A DNA stretch of 51,604 nucleotides from Pseudomonas paraglycinae (GCF_021601625.1 NZ_BQHR01000029.1:1-51604); one strand, 5' to 3'. Positions 1 to 9,598 are shown, numbered from the stretch's first letter. Made by a program: numbers and translations. The notes: generated by a model from the letters alone, not told the origin.

Positions 1-3000
1 AGCTTCACCGGATCCGGCGTCAGATACCGTCCCACGTCCGGGTCGTAATACCGGTGCCGGTTGTAATGCAGCCCGCTTTCGTCATCGAAGTACTGCCCCT
101 GAAAGCGCAGTGGCTGGTTCAGGTAGTCCTCGGTCGCCAGTTCCAGTGAGGTGACCTTGCCGTAGGCGCTGTATTTGGCGGACCAGACGATGTCGCCGCT
201 GTAGTCGGTCAGTTCCTGCGGGGTGCCGAGGTGGTCGAGCTGGTAGTAGAACGGGCAGGCGCGTTTCGGGCCTTTGCCGTCGAGCATGGCCAACGGGCGG
301 AAGGTGCCGGGTTCGTAGATGAAGCTGCGGTGTTGGGTCGGGCTGCTTTCGGCGATCAGGTGGTCGCCTTGCCAGAAGAACTCGGTGGTCTGGCCGTCGA
401 CGGTTTTGCGGATGCGCCGGCCGAAGGCGTCGTATTGGTAGGTCGCGGTTTTGCCGTCGGGGCGGGTCAGGCCGATCAGGCGGTGCTGGCTGTCGTAGCG
501 GTATTCGGTGACAAGGGTTTGCGCGCGGCCGCGGCGTTCGCGGATCAGGTTGCCGAAGGCGTCGTAGTCGTAATGACGATCGCCCTGCATCCGCAGGCGA
601 TTGCCGTTGATCTGTGTCGGACCGGGGCGATCCTGCATCAGCAGGTTGCCGGCCGGGTCGTGGGCGAGGTTTTCCGGCACATCGTCGCGGGTGTGGCGCA
701 CGCGGATCAGCCGGTCGAGGGCGTCGTACGTGTAGCTGCGCTGGCCGTGGCGGGTGTCGGCGATGTGTTCGAGGTTGCCGTTGGCGCTGTAGGCAAAGTC
801 GCGGCGGTACAGCGCGCTGCGTTGATGGCCTACGGCGTGGGACTTCAAGCGGCCCTGTTCGTCGTAGGTGTATTCGCTGAGCAGCAGGCCTTGCTGGCGC
901 TGCTGTTCGCGGCCGTTCTGGTAGACGTGGCGGGTCAGCAAGGCGCCGTTGAGGTCGATCGCGGTCAGCGCGCCGCCCTTGGCGTAGTGGTAGTCGAGCT
1001 TGCTGTTGTCCGGCAGGCGCAGGCGGGTGAGCTGGCCGCAGGCGTCGTAGGTGTAGCGCAGGGTGCCCCAGCCCTGATGCTCGCGCACCAGCCGGTCCTG
1101 CAGGTCGTATTCGAAGGCCAGCGGGTGATCCTGGCCGTCATCCACGCCGACCAGCCGACCGAGGCGGTCATAGCGGTAGCTGACCTCGACCCCGTCCGGC
1201 AGGGTCTTGAGCAGCAGACGCCCAGCAGCATCACGTTGGTAAGCGGTGACCAGCGTCGAGCCGTCGTCGCCGAACTCGGTCTTTTCCAGCAGGTGGCCAT
1301 TGCGGTCGTAGGCATACGCCGTGCGCCGACCATCGAAGCCGGTTTCCTGTCGGATCAGTCCGGTCGGCGTGTAGTCCAGCCGGTATTTTTCGCCGGATTC
1401 GTTCTCGATTTCCGTGAGCAGCAGCTGCGCATGGTCGTAGCGGTACTGCAGCCGCGTGCCGTCGGGGTTGATCCGCCGGCTGACCAGGTGCAGGTCGTCG
1501 TCATATTCGTAGCGGGTGATACGCCCCAGTTCATCGCGCTCGGCGGTGATCTGGCCGTAGGCGCTGTAACTGAAAGCCCGTGTCGCCCCGGTAGGCAGCG
1601 TTGTTTGGATCAGCCGGCCAACGGCGTCCCACGCGTGGCGAGTGATCGCGCCGTTTTCGTCCTGCGCAGTAATCCGCCGCCCCTGAAGGTCGTAGGAAAA
1701 CTTCCGAACCCCACCGTCCGGCAGACTTTCCTCGACCAACTGACCCAGGTCGTTCCACACGAACACGTGCCGGCCAGAATCCGGATAACGGACCGACAGC
1801 AACCGCCCCTGCGCGTCGTAGTGGTAATGGGTGACATGGCCATCGGGATCGACCGCTTCGGTGATGTCACCCTGGGCATTGCGCCGGTACGTCCACACCG
1901 CATCGCCACGTGAGCGGCTGTGCAGAAAACCGTTGCGGTACTCGTAGGATGTCGGCGCATCGTCCGGCGGAATCAGCGCGATCAACCGCCCGGCGTCGTC
2001 ATAGCGGTACTCGGTGACCGCCCCCAGCGCATCCTGCTCGGCAACCATCCGGCCCGCCGAATCATAGGCCTTGAGCTGTTCGCCACCATCGGCGGCGACC
2101 TGACGCACCAACCGCGCGGTGTCGTCGTGGACGTAAGTTTCCTCAGTCCCATCGACGTACTGCACGGTGACCCGGCCAGTGTCATCCCAGACGTAACGCG
2201 TGTCCATCTGCGAAAACGACGCCCAGTGCCGCACGCAACGCGCCGCTTTGCCAGCGCGCTCCCACGCCCAGAAAAAGCTCGCGCCGCCGCTCAGTTGCCG
2301 TTGCAGGATGACGTGCCGGTCGTCGTAATCGTAACGCTCGGTCTCGCCGACGGCGTTCGACGCCTCGATCAGTCGATGGCGAGCATCAAAGCGGTAACTG
2401 ACCAGCGTCTGCTCGGTACGCCAGGCAGACTCCCGAAAAACCTGATAATCGACCGCGATCAGATGCGCCCGCTCATAGCGCAGCAACAGGGAACGACCGG
2501 CCCCGTTATCGAGGCGCTCAACGCGATCCAAGCGGTCCCGCGTAATACGCAACCGGTTACCGTAGGCATCGCTGACAGCAGTCAGACGCCCAGCCCGAAA
2601 GTGATAAAACCGCGCCGAGTCCCCCGCCAGCGCAACAATCAGCTCCTCAGGCTCATCCCCGAGAAAGATCGCCGCTCGCGACAAGCTGTTGTGAATCGCC
2701 GGCCGCTCGACGCTCGGCAACGGAAACCGCGTGCGCCGGTTCTCGTGATCCACCCAGACCACCGAAGCGCCATCAACCTCCAGCCGATGCGCCAGCGAAT
2801 GACCCCAGCCAAACCCCAACCCAACATCGATCTCGGCCGCGCTGGTGCGGTACAACCGGCTGAACTCGAACGGCAGCAGCCCATCGAGCACTCCATCAGT
2901 CAGCGTCAGCAATTCCTCACCGGTGACCATCGACACCGGACAGCCGTTGGTGCAGGTCAGCGGCGCACAATCGGCACTGTCACCGTTGGGATTTTTCGCC

Positions 3001-4283
3001 TGATCCGAAGCCTCATCCCGAGGCTCATGCCGTTCCATTCGCGTCATGCCGTGGGACTTTTCACGCGCAACGGCCGCCGGATTGGGCACTGTCAGCACCA
3101 GCGCATCCCCCGTGCGAACCTCCAGCGGAATAGCCGGTGTCGGCCGCAACGGTGCCGGACCCGCATTGACCATCAGCGGTTTCAACGCGCTCGCATGCCG
3201 GGTCAGATCAGGCGCGGAGGTCAGCTCCGCCAGCCGCAACGCCGAAGCCGCCAGCCATTCCCGCGCACGCGGTGACTTGATCTTGCCCAGTACTTTGGTG
3301 CTCAACCGCAGCGGCACACCCATGCCACCCGACACACACATCAGCAGAAAACTGACCAGCAATTCGGCCCGAACCTCAGCCACCACCTCGGCCAGATACT
3401 GTGGCGGCAGCATCTTTAGCCAACTGGTAAAGGCCGCCAGATGAATGAACAGCAACGGCTCATCGCCGAGCATCAGCAGGCCATTGGCGATGGCCTCGGT
3501 GGACGCCTCAAGCAGGGCCTCCAGCTCGGCGGCGGACAGGTACTGCAGAAGCTTTTCGCTGTTGGCCTGCAAATCGGCGAGCAACGCGAACAGTTGCTTC
3601 ACGTCATCCCAGACACCATTCAGGGCAGTTTCAAAACCGTGCCAGTCAGCCTGTTGCAACTGCCCGTAACGCTCGGTGAAACCGGCGCTGGAAAACGCCG
3701 TCCACTGCGGTTGAAACCCTTTCCATTCCTCACGTAACCAGCCTTCCAGACCATCGATGAGGCCTTGATACGAGGCGTATAACGTCCGGATATGCGCAGT
3801 GGAAACATCGGGAAAGAAGGTGATGCGATAACGCTGGCCCCGGTCGCAGTCGTCGACCTTGAGAATGCCGCTGGGGCCGATGGTGTAATGCAGTGGATCG
3901 CCGAAACCCAGAACACCGTCGACATCGGAAATGACCGGTTCAAGGGTCACCGGCGTATCGCCGATCGGCACAAACCGCGCGGCTTCGAACATGTGCACCA
4001 GCGTCAGGGAGCCGCTGGCGGAACACATGGCCACGGAGGAACTGATGGGTTTGCGGCTGGCAACCGGTGCACTGAGCCGGACATCGTTGCCGACCTGGAA
4101 CACTTGCTCGACACCCAGCGCGGTGCCCGTCCAGAACTGCTCGGCCCAGGCGTCATAGTTGTTGAGGCAAAGGCGAAACTCCTTAAACAGCTTTTCGACG
4201 TCGGGCTGATCAGGGTTCAGCGCAGCGACCACCAGCAAACCAATGCTGTTGTTCAGTTTCAGGAGTTGGTCAGATGGAAGCAT
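1..4283 (-). CDS. RHS/YD-repeat protein, C-terminus beyond the left edge
   Basis: Open on the minus strand from an ATG at 4283 to the window edge, about 1427 codons with no stop in the parts I translated. The first ~400 residues are a poorly recognisable N-terminal region with one hydrophobic stretch near residue 300; I see no PAAR motif. A DUF6531-like segment starts near residue 440 (CTNGCPVSMVTGEE, then LPFEFSRLYRTS). Many YD repeats follow, for example EYTYDEQGRL. At the very edge lies the conserved end of the RHS core (RHRYYDPDVGRYLTPDP). In this family the repeats form a shell around a variable C-terminal toxin released after this motif, so the toxin tip and any immunity gene lie outside the window. 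RHS proteins are often type VI-delivered effectors, but nothing here proves delivery. No strong ribosome site precedes the ATG. Confidence 0.9.
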   Translation of the reverse strand, partial: MLPSDQLLKLNNSIGLLVVAALNPDQPDVEKLFKEFRLCLNNYDAWAEQFWTGTALGVEQVFQVGNDVRLSAPVASRKPISSSVAMCSASGSLTLVHMFEAARFVPIGDTPVTLEPVISDVDGVLGFGDPLHYTIGPSGILKVDDCDRGQRYRITFFPDVSTAHIRTLYASYQGLIDGLEGWLREEWKGFQPQWTAFSSAGFTERYGQLQQADWHGFETALNGVWDDVKQLFALLADLQANSEKLLQYLSAAELEALLEASTEAIANGLLMLGDEPLLFIHLAAFTSWLKMLPPQYLAEVVAEVRAELLVSFLLMCVSGGMGVPLRLSTKVLGKIKSPRAREWLAASALRLAELTSAPDLTRHASALKPLMVNAGPAPLRPTPAIPLEVRTGDALVLTVPNPAAVAREKSHGMTRMERHEPRDEASDQAKNPNGDSADCAPLTCTNGCPVSMVTGEELLTLTDGVLDGLLPFEFSRLYRTSAAEIDVGLGFGWGHSLAHRLEVDGASVVWVDHENRRTRFPLPSVERPAIHNSLSRAAIFLGDEPEELIVALAGDSARFYHFRAGRLTAVSDAYGNRLRITRDRLDRVERLDNGAGRSLLLRYERAHLIAVDYQVFRESAWRTEQTLVSYRFDARHRLIEASNAVGETERYDYDDRHVILQRQLSGGASFFWAWERAGKAARCVRHWASFSQMDTRYVWDDTGRVTVQYVDGTEETYVHDDTARLVRQVAADGGEQLKAYDSAGRMVAEQDALGAVTEYRYDDAGRLIALIPPDDAPTSYEYRNGFLHSRSRGDAVWTYRRNAQGDITEAVDPDGHVTHYHYDAQGRLLSVRYPDSGRHVFVWNDLGQLVEESLPDGGVRKFSYDLQGRRITAQDENGAITRHAWDAVGRLIQTTLPTGATRAFSYSAYGQITAERDELGRITRYEYDDDLHLVSRRINPDGTRLQYRYDHAQLLLTEIENESGEKYRLDYTPTGLIRQETGFDGRRTAYAYDRNGHLLEKTEFGDDGSTLVTAYQRDAAGRLLLKTLPDGVEVSYRYDRLGRLVGVDDGQDHPLAFEYDLQDRLVREHQGWGTLRYTYDACGQLTRLRLPDNSKLDYHYAKGGALTAIDLNGALLTRHVYQNGREQQRQQGLLLSEYTYDEQGRLKSHAVGHQRSALYRRDFAYSANGNLEHIADTRHGQRSYTYDALDRLIRVRHTRDDVPENLAHDPAGNLLMQDRPGPTQINGNRLRMQGDRHYDYDAFGNLIRERRGRAQTLVTEYRYDSQHRLIGLTRPDGKTATYQYDAFGRRIRKTVDGQTTEFFWQGDHLIAESSPTQHRSFIYEPGTFRPLAMLDGKGPKRACPFYYQLDHLGTPQELTDYSGDIVWSAKYSAYGKVTSLELATEDYLNQPLRFQGQYFDDESGLHYNRHRYYDPDVGRYLTPDPVK

Positions 4284-4532
4284 TCGCAGTCACTCGCGCG
4301 CATCAGGGGAATGGCGCGAAACTTTGCGGGGGATCAAACAGGAAAGAAGTCAGCCGAGTAGGCGATGTCTGTAGGGCGATTCTCTAAATGTGCGAGAGGG
4401 CGTTCGGCGGACAACCGACATTGCCCGTTGCTCAACCTTGGCCGGGCTCGTTATGCTGCTGAACCCTTTAATCAGATCCGAGCAGCGGCGCTATCCACGC
4501 CGCCCGGGATGTCTTTGATAACGGATCCGATG

Positions 4533-5228
4533 ATGAATGCACCGCTGAAGGCGTTCGGCCCGATCAAGGCCGTGATTTTCGATATGGACGGTTTGCTGCT
4601 GGACACCGAGGGCATCTACACCGAGGTTACCTCGCTGATTGCCGAGCGGTACGGGCGCACCTTCGACTGGAGCATCAAGCAGAACATCATCGGGCGTGGC
4701 GCCGGCGATCTGGCCCGTTATGTGGTTGAAGCGCTGGACCTGCCGATCACCGCCGAAGAGTTTCTGGTGATCCGCGAGCCGCTGATGCGCGAGCGTTTTC
4801 CCACCGCGCAAGCGATGCCGGGCGCCGAGGAGCTGATCCGCCACCTCAAGGCGCACAACATTCCGATTGCCGTCGGCACCAGTTCGTCGCGTCAGTCGTT
4901 CGGTCAGAAAACCACCTTGCACCGCGACTGGTTCGCGTTGTTCGACTTCATCGTCACCGCTGACGACCCGGAAGTCGGCGCGGCCAAACCGGCGCCGGAC
5001 ATCTTCCTCACCGCCGCGCGCCGCCTGGGTGTAGCGCCGGAAGATTGCCTGGTGTTCGAAGACTCGCCATTCGGTGTGACGGCGGCGAAAGCGGCCGGTA
5101 TGACTGCCATCGCCATTCCCGATGCCGCCATGGCCGATGAAAAATACGCACACGCCGACGGGATTCTTCGTACGTTGAAGGCGTTTACGCCGAGTGCATG
5201 CGGATTGCCGGCGCTCGACTGGGCCTGA
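4533..5228 (+). CDS. HAD-superfamily phosphatase (PUDP/beta-PGM-like)
   Basis: A 231-residue cytosolic HAD hydrolase. Motif I is FDMDGLLLD (nucleophile Asp17, Asp19), motif II the VGTSSSR segment, motif III the Lys in AAKPAPDIF, and motif IV FEDSPFGV. The cap sits between motifs I and II, as in subfamily IA enzymes of the pseudouridine-5'-phosphatase/beta-phosphoglucomutase type. The substrate cannot be told from sequence. Start choice is uncertain: ATGs at 4509, 4530 and 4533 are in frame. I prefer 4533 because a weak ACGGA lies 7-12 bases upstream and the family begins shortly before motif I. It is monocistronic and ends at a strong bidirectional terminator shared with the convergent SDR gene. 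Confidence 0.88.
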   Translation: MNAPLKAFGPIKAVIFDMDGLLLDTEGIYTEVTSLIAERYGRTFDWSIKQNIIGRGAGDLARYVVEALDLPITAEEFLVIREPLMRERFPTAQAMPGAEELIRHLKAHNIPIAVGTSSSRQSFGQKTTLHRDWFALFDFIVTADDPEVGAAKPAPDIFLTAARRLGVAPEDCLVFEDSPFGVTAAKAAGMTAIAIPDAAMADEKYAHADGILRTLKAFTPSACGLPALDWA

Positions 5229-5247
5229 TCAAATCGCGAACAAAAGA

Positions 5248-5284
5248 AACGCCGCCCCTCTGTCAAAGGAGGGGCGGCGTTTTT
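5248..5284. terminator. Bidirectional intrinsic terminator between the HAD and SDR genes
   Basis: A perfect 13-bp stem (5248-5260 with 5269-5281) closes an 8-base loop. A T run follows on the plus strand, and a T-rich tract on the minus strand. It sits between convergent stop codons at 5228 and 5306 and should end both transcripts. Confidence 0.9.
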
Positions 5285-5305
5285 CGTTATCGACTATCTG
5301 ATCAA

Positions 5306-6052
5306 TCAGGCGCCGAAACCACCGTCGATGGTCAGGCTGGCACCGGTGATGTAACCGGCCTCCGGGCTGGCGAGGTAGGCCACGAAGCTGGCGATTTCCT
5401 CTGCCTTGCCGTAGCGACCCACCGCCATCAGCGGGATCAGACTGTCGGCAAACTCGCCGTGAGCCGGGTTCATGTCGGTGTCGACCGGGCCGGGCTGCAC
5501 GTTGTTGATGGTGATGCCGCGTGGGCCGAGGTCGCGGGCCAGGCCTTTGGTCAGGCCGACCAGTGCGGACTTGCTCATCGCATACACGCCACCACCGGCG
5601 AAGGGCATGCGGTCGGCGTTGGTGCTGCCGATGTTGATGATGCGTGAGCCTTCGCCCATGTGTTTGGCGGCTTCCTGGCTGGCGATGAACACGCTGCGCA
5701 CGTTGATTGCCAGGGTCTGGTCGAAGTCTTCCAGTTTGAAGTCTTCCAGCGGGGCGACGGCCAGTACACCGGCGTTGTTGACCAGGATGTCGAGGCGGCC
5801 AAAGGTTTCGACAGTGGCGCTTACCGCGTGGCGAATGGCACCGGCGTCGGCGCTGTCGGCCTTGATCGCCAGGACTTTGCCGCCGGTGGCGGTGATGCTG
5901 TTTTGCAGTTCTTCAGCCTTGGCGGCGGAGCTGACGTAGGTAAAGGCAACCGCGGCGCCTTCAGCGGCCAGGCGTTTGACGATGGCGGCACCGATGCCGC
6001 GAGAGCCGCCTTGAATCAGAGCGACTTTACCGCTGAGGTTTTGAGTGGTCAT
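5306..6052 (-). CDS. SDR-family NAD(P)-dependent oxidoreductase
   Basis: A classical 248-residue short-chain dehydrogenase/reductase. The cofactor loop GGSRGIG is at 15-21, NNAG at 92-95, the structural Asn at 117, catalytic Ser143, Tyr157 and Lys161 (YAMSK), and a C-terminal DGGFGA. Expected to be cytosolic and tetrameric, oxidising an alcohol or reducing a carbonyl; substrate unknown. It is divergent from the LysR gene at 6178 with 125 bases between them. That is the usual arrangement in which the LysR protein controls the enzyme, an inference from layout only. Confidence 0.92.
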   Translation of the reverse strand: MTTQNLSGKVALIQGGSRGIGAAIVKRLAAEGAAVAFTYVSSAAKAEELQNSITATGGKVLAIKADSADAGAIRHAVSATVETFGRLDILVNNAGVLAVAPLEDFKLEDFDQTLAINVRSVFIASQEAAKHMGEGSRIINIGSTNADRMPFAGGGVYAMSKSALVGLTKGLARDLGPRGITINNVQPGPVDTDMNPAHGEFADSLIPLMAVGRYGKAEEIASFVAYLASPEAGYITGASLTIDGGFGA

Positions 6053-6177
6053 GTTCGATCTCCAGAAGTTTCAAGGCAGGCTGCCTTGGTGTGGTGTCGA
6101 GTATCTGCCCCTCGCCAATAGGCGGGTAGACCGTGGTTGCTATAGTCTGTGTAAACCAAAAGTTTATAGTGGCGGCC
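6053..6177. promoter_or_regulatory. Divergent SDR/LysR control region
   Basis: The intergenic region holds an AT-rich partial dyad around 6141-6170, in which TATAGT at 6141-6146 recurs at 6165-6170 around GTGTAAACC. It could contain a LysR box and both promoters. I found no clean -35/-10 pair, so the assignment rests mainly on the divergent layout. Confidence 0.4.
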
Positions 6178-7119
6178 ATGGAAACCTTCAGCAGTATCGA
6201 ATGCTTCGTGCGCAGCGCCGAAGTCGGCAGCTTTGCCGAGGCCGCGCGACGCCTTAGCCTGACACCGGCCGCCGTGGGTAAGAGTGTGGCGAAACTGGAA
6301 GCGCGCCTCGGCGTGAGGCTGTTCCAGCGTAGCACCCGAAGATTGACCCTGACGGAAGCGGGGCAACTGTTTCTGAGTGAGGTCAGCGGCAGTCTCACCA
6401 CCATCCAGAATGCAGTGAACAATCTGGCCAGCGCTGGTGGTCAACCGGCCGGTACGCTGAAAGTCAGTATGGGCACGGTGTTCGGCCGTTTGTACATCGT
6501 GCCGTTGCTGGGGGAGTTCCTGAAAAGGTTTCCGGCAATCAATCCGGACTGGCATTTCGATAACCGCCAGGTCGATCTGATCGGCCAGGGTTTCGATGCA
6601 GCAATTGGTGGAGGCTTCGAACTGCCCCAAGGCGTAGTAGCGCGCAGGTTGACGCCGGCGCATCGGGTGTTGGTGGCTTCTGCGGATTATCTGGATCGAT
6701 ACGCGCCGATCAGCGAGCCGGACGACCTCAAGCTGCACGACGGCATCCTGATCCGCTCACCGCAGACCGGTCGCGTGCGCTCGTGGCAGTTGACGCATCG
6801 CACCCGGCAACACAGCCCGCTAACCCTCAAGGCACGAATGACCATGAGCGATTCAGAAGCCGCCTGCGCCACGGCGGCGCAGGGGTTGGGGATTGCGTTG
6901 GTGAGCATGCCGTTTGCGGTCGGCTACCTAGAGGCAAGGACTTTGCAGCGAGTCTTACCCGACTGGTACGTCGACGACGGCAACATCTCCATCTATTACG
7001 CCGAACACAAATTGCTGCCGGGCAAGACCCGGGCGTTCGTCGATTTTGTCATCGAGCAGTTTTCTACCTTGGGCCTCGCCGAACGTTTCAACGCGCAAAA
7101 CGTGCTGGCCAGCCGATGA
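6178..7119 (+). CDS. LysR-family transcriptional regulator
   Basis: A 313-residue LysR-type regulator. The winged helix-turn-helix occupies about residues 1-60 (FAEAARRLSLTPAAVGKSVAKLE, in segments), followed by a linker helix and the periplasmic-binding-like effector domain from about 90 to 300. The ATG at 6178 gives the standard METFSSIECF start; an in-frame GTG at 6133 would add an unlikely extension. It probably controls the divergent SDR gene and itself. Its 3' end overlaps the convergent racemase gene by 32 bases, so the two transcripts are antisense to each other there. Confidence 0.92.
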   Translation: METFSSIECFVRSAEVGSFAEAARRLSLTPAAVGKSVAKLEARLGVRLFQRSTRRLTLTEAGQLFLSEVSGSLTTIQNAVNNLASAGGQPAGTLKVSMGTVFGRLYIVPLLGEFLKRFPAINPDWHFDNRQVDLIGQGFDAAIGGGFELPQGVVARRLTPAHRVLVASADYLDRYAPISEPDDLKLHDGILIRSPQTGRVRSWQLTHRTRQHSPLTLKARMTMSDSEAACATAAQGLGIALVSMPFAVGYLEARTLQRVLPDWYVDDGNISIYYAEHKLLPGKTRAFVDFVIEQFSTLGLAERFNAQNVLASR

Positions 7120-7816
7120 TGGTTTTCGGCCGTGGCGTTGCGTAAGTCCGCACCTTGGAGGTCGACAGGCCCAGTCGCACCAGCGATTCGGCGATGGTCA
7201 CGGCCGCTGTGACGCCATCGATCACCGGCACCCCGGTGCGCTGACGGATCTTCTCGTCGAGCCCGGCCATGCCGCCGCAACCGAGGCAGATCACTTCGGC
7301 TTTATCCTGAGTCACCGCCAGTTCCGCCTGATGCACGATGGCTTCCAGCGCCCGCTGCGGTTCGTGCTCCAGCTCCAGAACCGCCAGACCACTGGCGCGC
7401 ACCGAGGCGCAGCGATCCCACAAACCGGACAGTTTCAGCCGATCCTCGATCAACGGCACGGTGCGATCCAGCGTGGTGACCACCGAATAGGCGTGGCCGA
7501 GAAACATCGCGGTGCTGGCCGCCGCATCGGTGATGTCCACCACCGGCACGTTGAGTAATTCCTGCAAGCCTTCGCGACCGTGTTCGCCGTAGCCGGCCTG
7601 GATCACCGCATCGAACGGCTGGTCGTAGGACATCACCCGGTCCATCACAGCGATGGCGGCCAGGTAACTTTCGAAATTGCCTTCGACTGAATCGGCGCCG
7701 AAGTACGGCGTCAGGCCGACAATCTCGGTGCCGGGGGAAGCGACAGCCTGCGCCGAACGGGCGATGGCCTGGGTGATGGATTCGGTGGTGTTGACGTTGA
7801 CCACGAGAATTCGCAT
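7088..7816 (-). CDS. Asp/Glu/hydantoin racemase-family protein
   Basis: A 242-residue protein with the two-lobed fold signature of hydantoin/allantoin racemases: MRILVVNVNTTESIT at the start, GLTPYFGADSVEG near 35-46, and CLGCGGMAG near 177-185. Such enzymes use two cysteines as the acid/base pair. The second (Cys180) is present, but the first, expected in a IACFGDPG-like loop, is replaced in QAGYGEHG (Gly75). Either the chemistry differs or the activity is lost. It is 54 bases downstream of an NCS1 permease in the same direction, which suggests uptake and use of a hydantoin or allantoin-like cyclic ureide as a nitrogen source. Confidence 0.8.
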   Translation of the reverse strand: MRILVVNVNTTESITQAIARSAQAVASPGTEIVGLTPYFGADSVEGNFESYLAAIAVMDRVMSYDQPFDAVIQAGYGEHGREGLQELLNVPVVDITDAAASTAMFLGHAYSVVTTLDRTVPLIEDRLKLSGLWDRCASVRASGLAVLELEHEPQRALEAIVHQAELAVTQDKAEVICLGCGGMAGLDEKIRQRTGVPVIDGVTAAVTIAESLVRLGLSTSKVRTYATPRPKTIIGWPARFAR

Positions 7817-7870
7817 GGGAAGTCCTTATTACGGTTGGTTCTGCGGCCCCGCGAAGGGCCGCCAAAAGAT

Positions 7871-9415
7871 TCAGTGGCTGACGTTGTCGACGGCGATGGC
7901 TTCACCGTCGACGTCGGCGTAGTGCGGCTGGCGTTTGGCGATGATCAGGTAAAGCATCCCGGCAATGCCGGCGCCGATTAGCCAGGAGAAGGGCGAAACG
8001 AGGTGGAAGCCCGGCACCAGAGCCAGGACGATGGCGATCAGCGCGGCTGGAATGAACGCCGCCACAGCCCGCAGGTTGATCCCGCGGCTGTAGTAATACG
8101 CGCCGTTCGGGTTTTCGCTGTACAGCTGCGGTACGTGGATCCGGCCTTTGCGGATCAGCCAGTAGTCGACCATGATCACGCCGTACAACGGTCCGAGCAG
8201 GGCGCCGAGGCCGGACAGGAAATACACGATCACCAGCGGGCTGTTGTAGAGATTCCACGGCAGGATCAGCACCGCAATCGTCGCGCTGATCAGCCCGGCG
8301 CGGCGGAAGGTCAGGTATTTCGGCGCCAGATTGCTGAGCACGAAGGCCGGGGCGACGAAGTTGGCCATGATGTTCACCGCCACGGTGACGATCAGGAACG
8401 CCAGGCATCCGAGTACCAGAAAGAACGTGTTGGGAATCGACGCAATGATCTCGGTCGGGCTTTCGATGATCCGGCCGTTGATCTGAAATTGCGCGCCGCA
8501 CAGCAGGACGGTGATCCCGGCGAACACCAGAATATTGACCGGCAGGCCCCAGAAATTTCCGATCTTGATCGTCTTGCGGCACGGCGAAGAGCGGGCGAAG
8601 TCGCAGAAGTTGAGGATCAGCGTCCCGTAGATCGCCAGCCACAAAGCGCCGCCGGCAAAGATGTTGCGCCACATCTCGCCGCCGGTCAGTGGTTCGCGGA
8701 TCGACCAGGCGATGGTCGCGTTGGCCTGGGTGTACATCCACGCGGCGAGGCAGGCGACGGTCAGCAGAATCACCGGCCCGGCAAAGGCTTCGTAGCGGCG
8801 GACCATTTCCATGCCATACGCCAGAATCCCCAACTGCACAAACCAGATCGCCACGAAACACACCCAGCCCAGGCTCGACAGGCCGAGGATCGAGTTGTGG
8901 TCGTAGTCGGCGAAACCGGGATGGATCGCCGTGAGCAGCACGCGAAACACCACCGACGCCAGGTACGTCTGAATCCCGAACCAGGCGATGGCGATCACCG
9001 CCCGGATCAATGCAGGAATCTGTGCCCCGTGAATGCCGAAACTGATCCGGCTGATCACCGGAAACGGCACGCCGGTTTTCTGCCCCATGTAGCCGGACAG
9101 GTTCATGAAGAAGTACACCAGCGCCGCGCCGATCCCCAGCGACAGCAGAATCTGCCAGCCGCCCAGGCCCAGGGCGTACAGGCCGATGGCAAACGAGTAG
9201 TTGGCGATGTTGTGCACATCGTTGGTCCACAGGGCAAAGATGCTGTATTTGCCCCAGCGCCTTCCTTCGACCTTGGTCGGCGCGAGGTCGCTGTTGTGCA
9301 GACGCGGGCTCAGTTGCAGCGGTTCGGCGATGCCATCACCGGCCACGCTGTGGTCGAGGGGTGAAGAGGCGGGCAGATTCAGCGCGATGTTGTTATTGGA
9401 GAGACTCGTACGCAT
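7871..9415 (-). CDS. NCS1-family nucleobase/hydantoin permease
   Basis: A 514-residue inner-membrane protein with about 12 hydrophobic helices. NCS1 hallmarks include WTNDVHNIANYSFAIG near 63-78, GVPFPVISRISFG near 115-127 and NFCDFAR in the middle of the protein. NCS1 transporters import purines, pyrimidines, allantoin or hydantoins with Na+ or H+; which substrate applies here is inferred only from the racemase downstream. It is the first gene of a two-gene operon. A sigma-54-type promoter (9611-9628) and a palindromic operator (9583-9598) lie about 170-200 bases upstream, implying control by nitrogen limitation and by a specific repressor or activator. Confidence 0.92.
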   Translation of the reverse strand: MRTSLSNNNIALNLPASSPLDHSVAGDGIAEPLQLSPRLHNSDLAPTKVEGRRWGKYSIFALWTNDVHNIANYSFAIGLYALGLGGWQILLSLGIGAALVYFFMNLSGYMGQKTGVPFPVISRISFGIHGAQIPALIRAVIAIAWFGIQTYLASVVFRVLLTAIHPGFADYDHNSILGLSSLGWVCFVAIWFVQLGILAYGMEMVRRYEAFAGPVILLTVACLAAWMYTQANATIAWSIREPLTGGEMWRNIFAGGALWLAIYGTLILNFCDFARSSPCRKTIKIGNFWGLPVNILVFAGITVLLCGAQFQINGRIIESPTEIIASIPNTFFLVLGCLAFLIVTVAVNIMANFVAPAFVLSNLAPKYLTFRRAGLISATIAVLILPWNLYNSPLVIVYFLSGLGALLGPLYGVIMVDYWLIRKGRIHVPQLYSENPNGAYYYSRGINLRAVAAFIPAALIAIVLALVPGFHLVSPFSWLIGAGIAGMLYLIIAKRQPHYADVDGEAIAVDNVSH

Positions 9416-9582
9416 TCCGGCAGGCTCCTGATGTTCGGGCCGCGATGACTGTGCATGAGCGTTCGGGCTCGGCAGATCTTCGTCGCGGCGGTGAAAACAT
9501 CACTGGTTACGGGGCATCTGCAGCCTGTACGGGATAGGGCGCTTCAGGCTTGCGGATCGAAAGTGTGGGTTCATGTTTTGCG

Positions 9583-9598
9583 GTTTTGTATACAAAAC
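9583..9598. promoter_or_regulatory. 16-bp perfect palindrome upstream of the NCS1 gene
   Basis: GTTTTGTATACAAAAC is a perfect palindrome. A third half-site at 9572-9580 (CATGTTTTG) pairs with 9593-9601, so three TTTTG half-sites lie in 30 bases. Sites of the TTGTATACAA type are typical of GntR/FCD regulators (family knowledge). It lies at or just after the expected transcription start, a repressor-like position. No such regulator gene is adjacent. Confidence 0.65.

Noticed and set aside
1-4283. The RHS gene as a degraded pseudogene
   Set aside because: Segments translated at both ends and in the middle are in one frame without stops and keep YD repeats.
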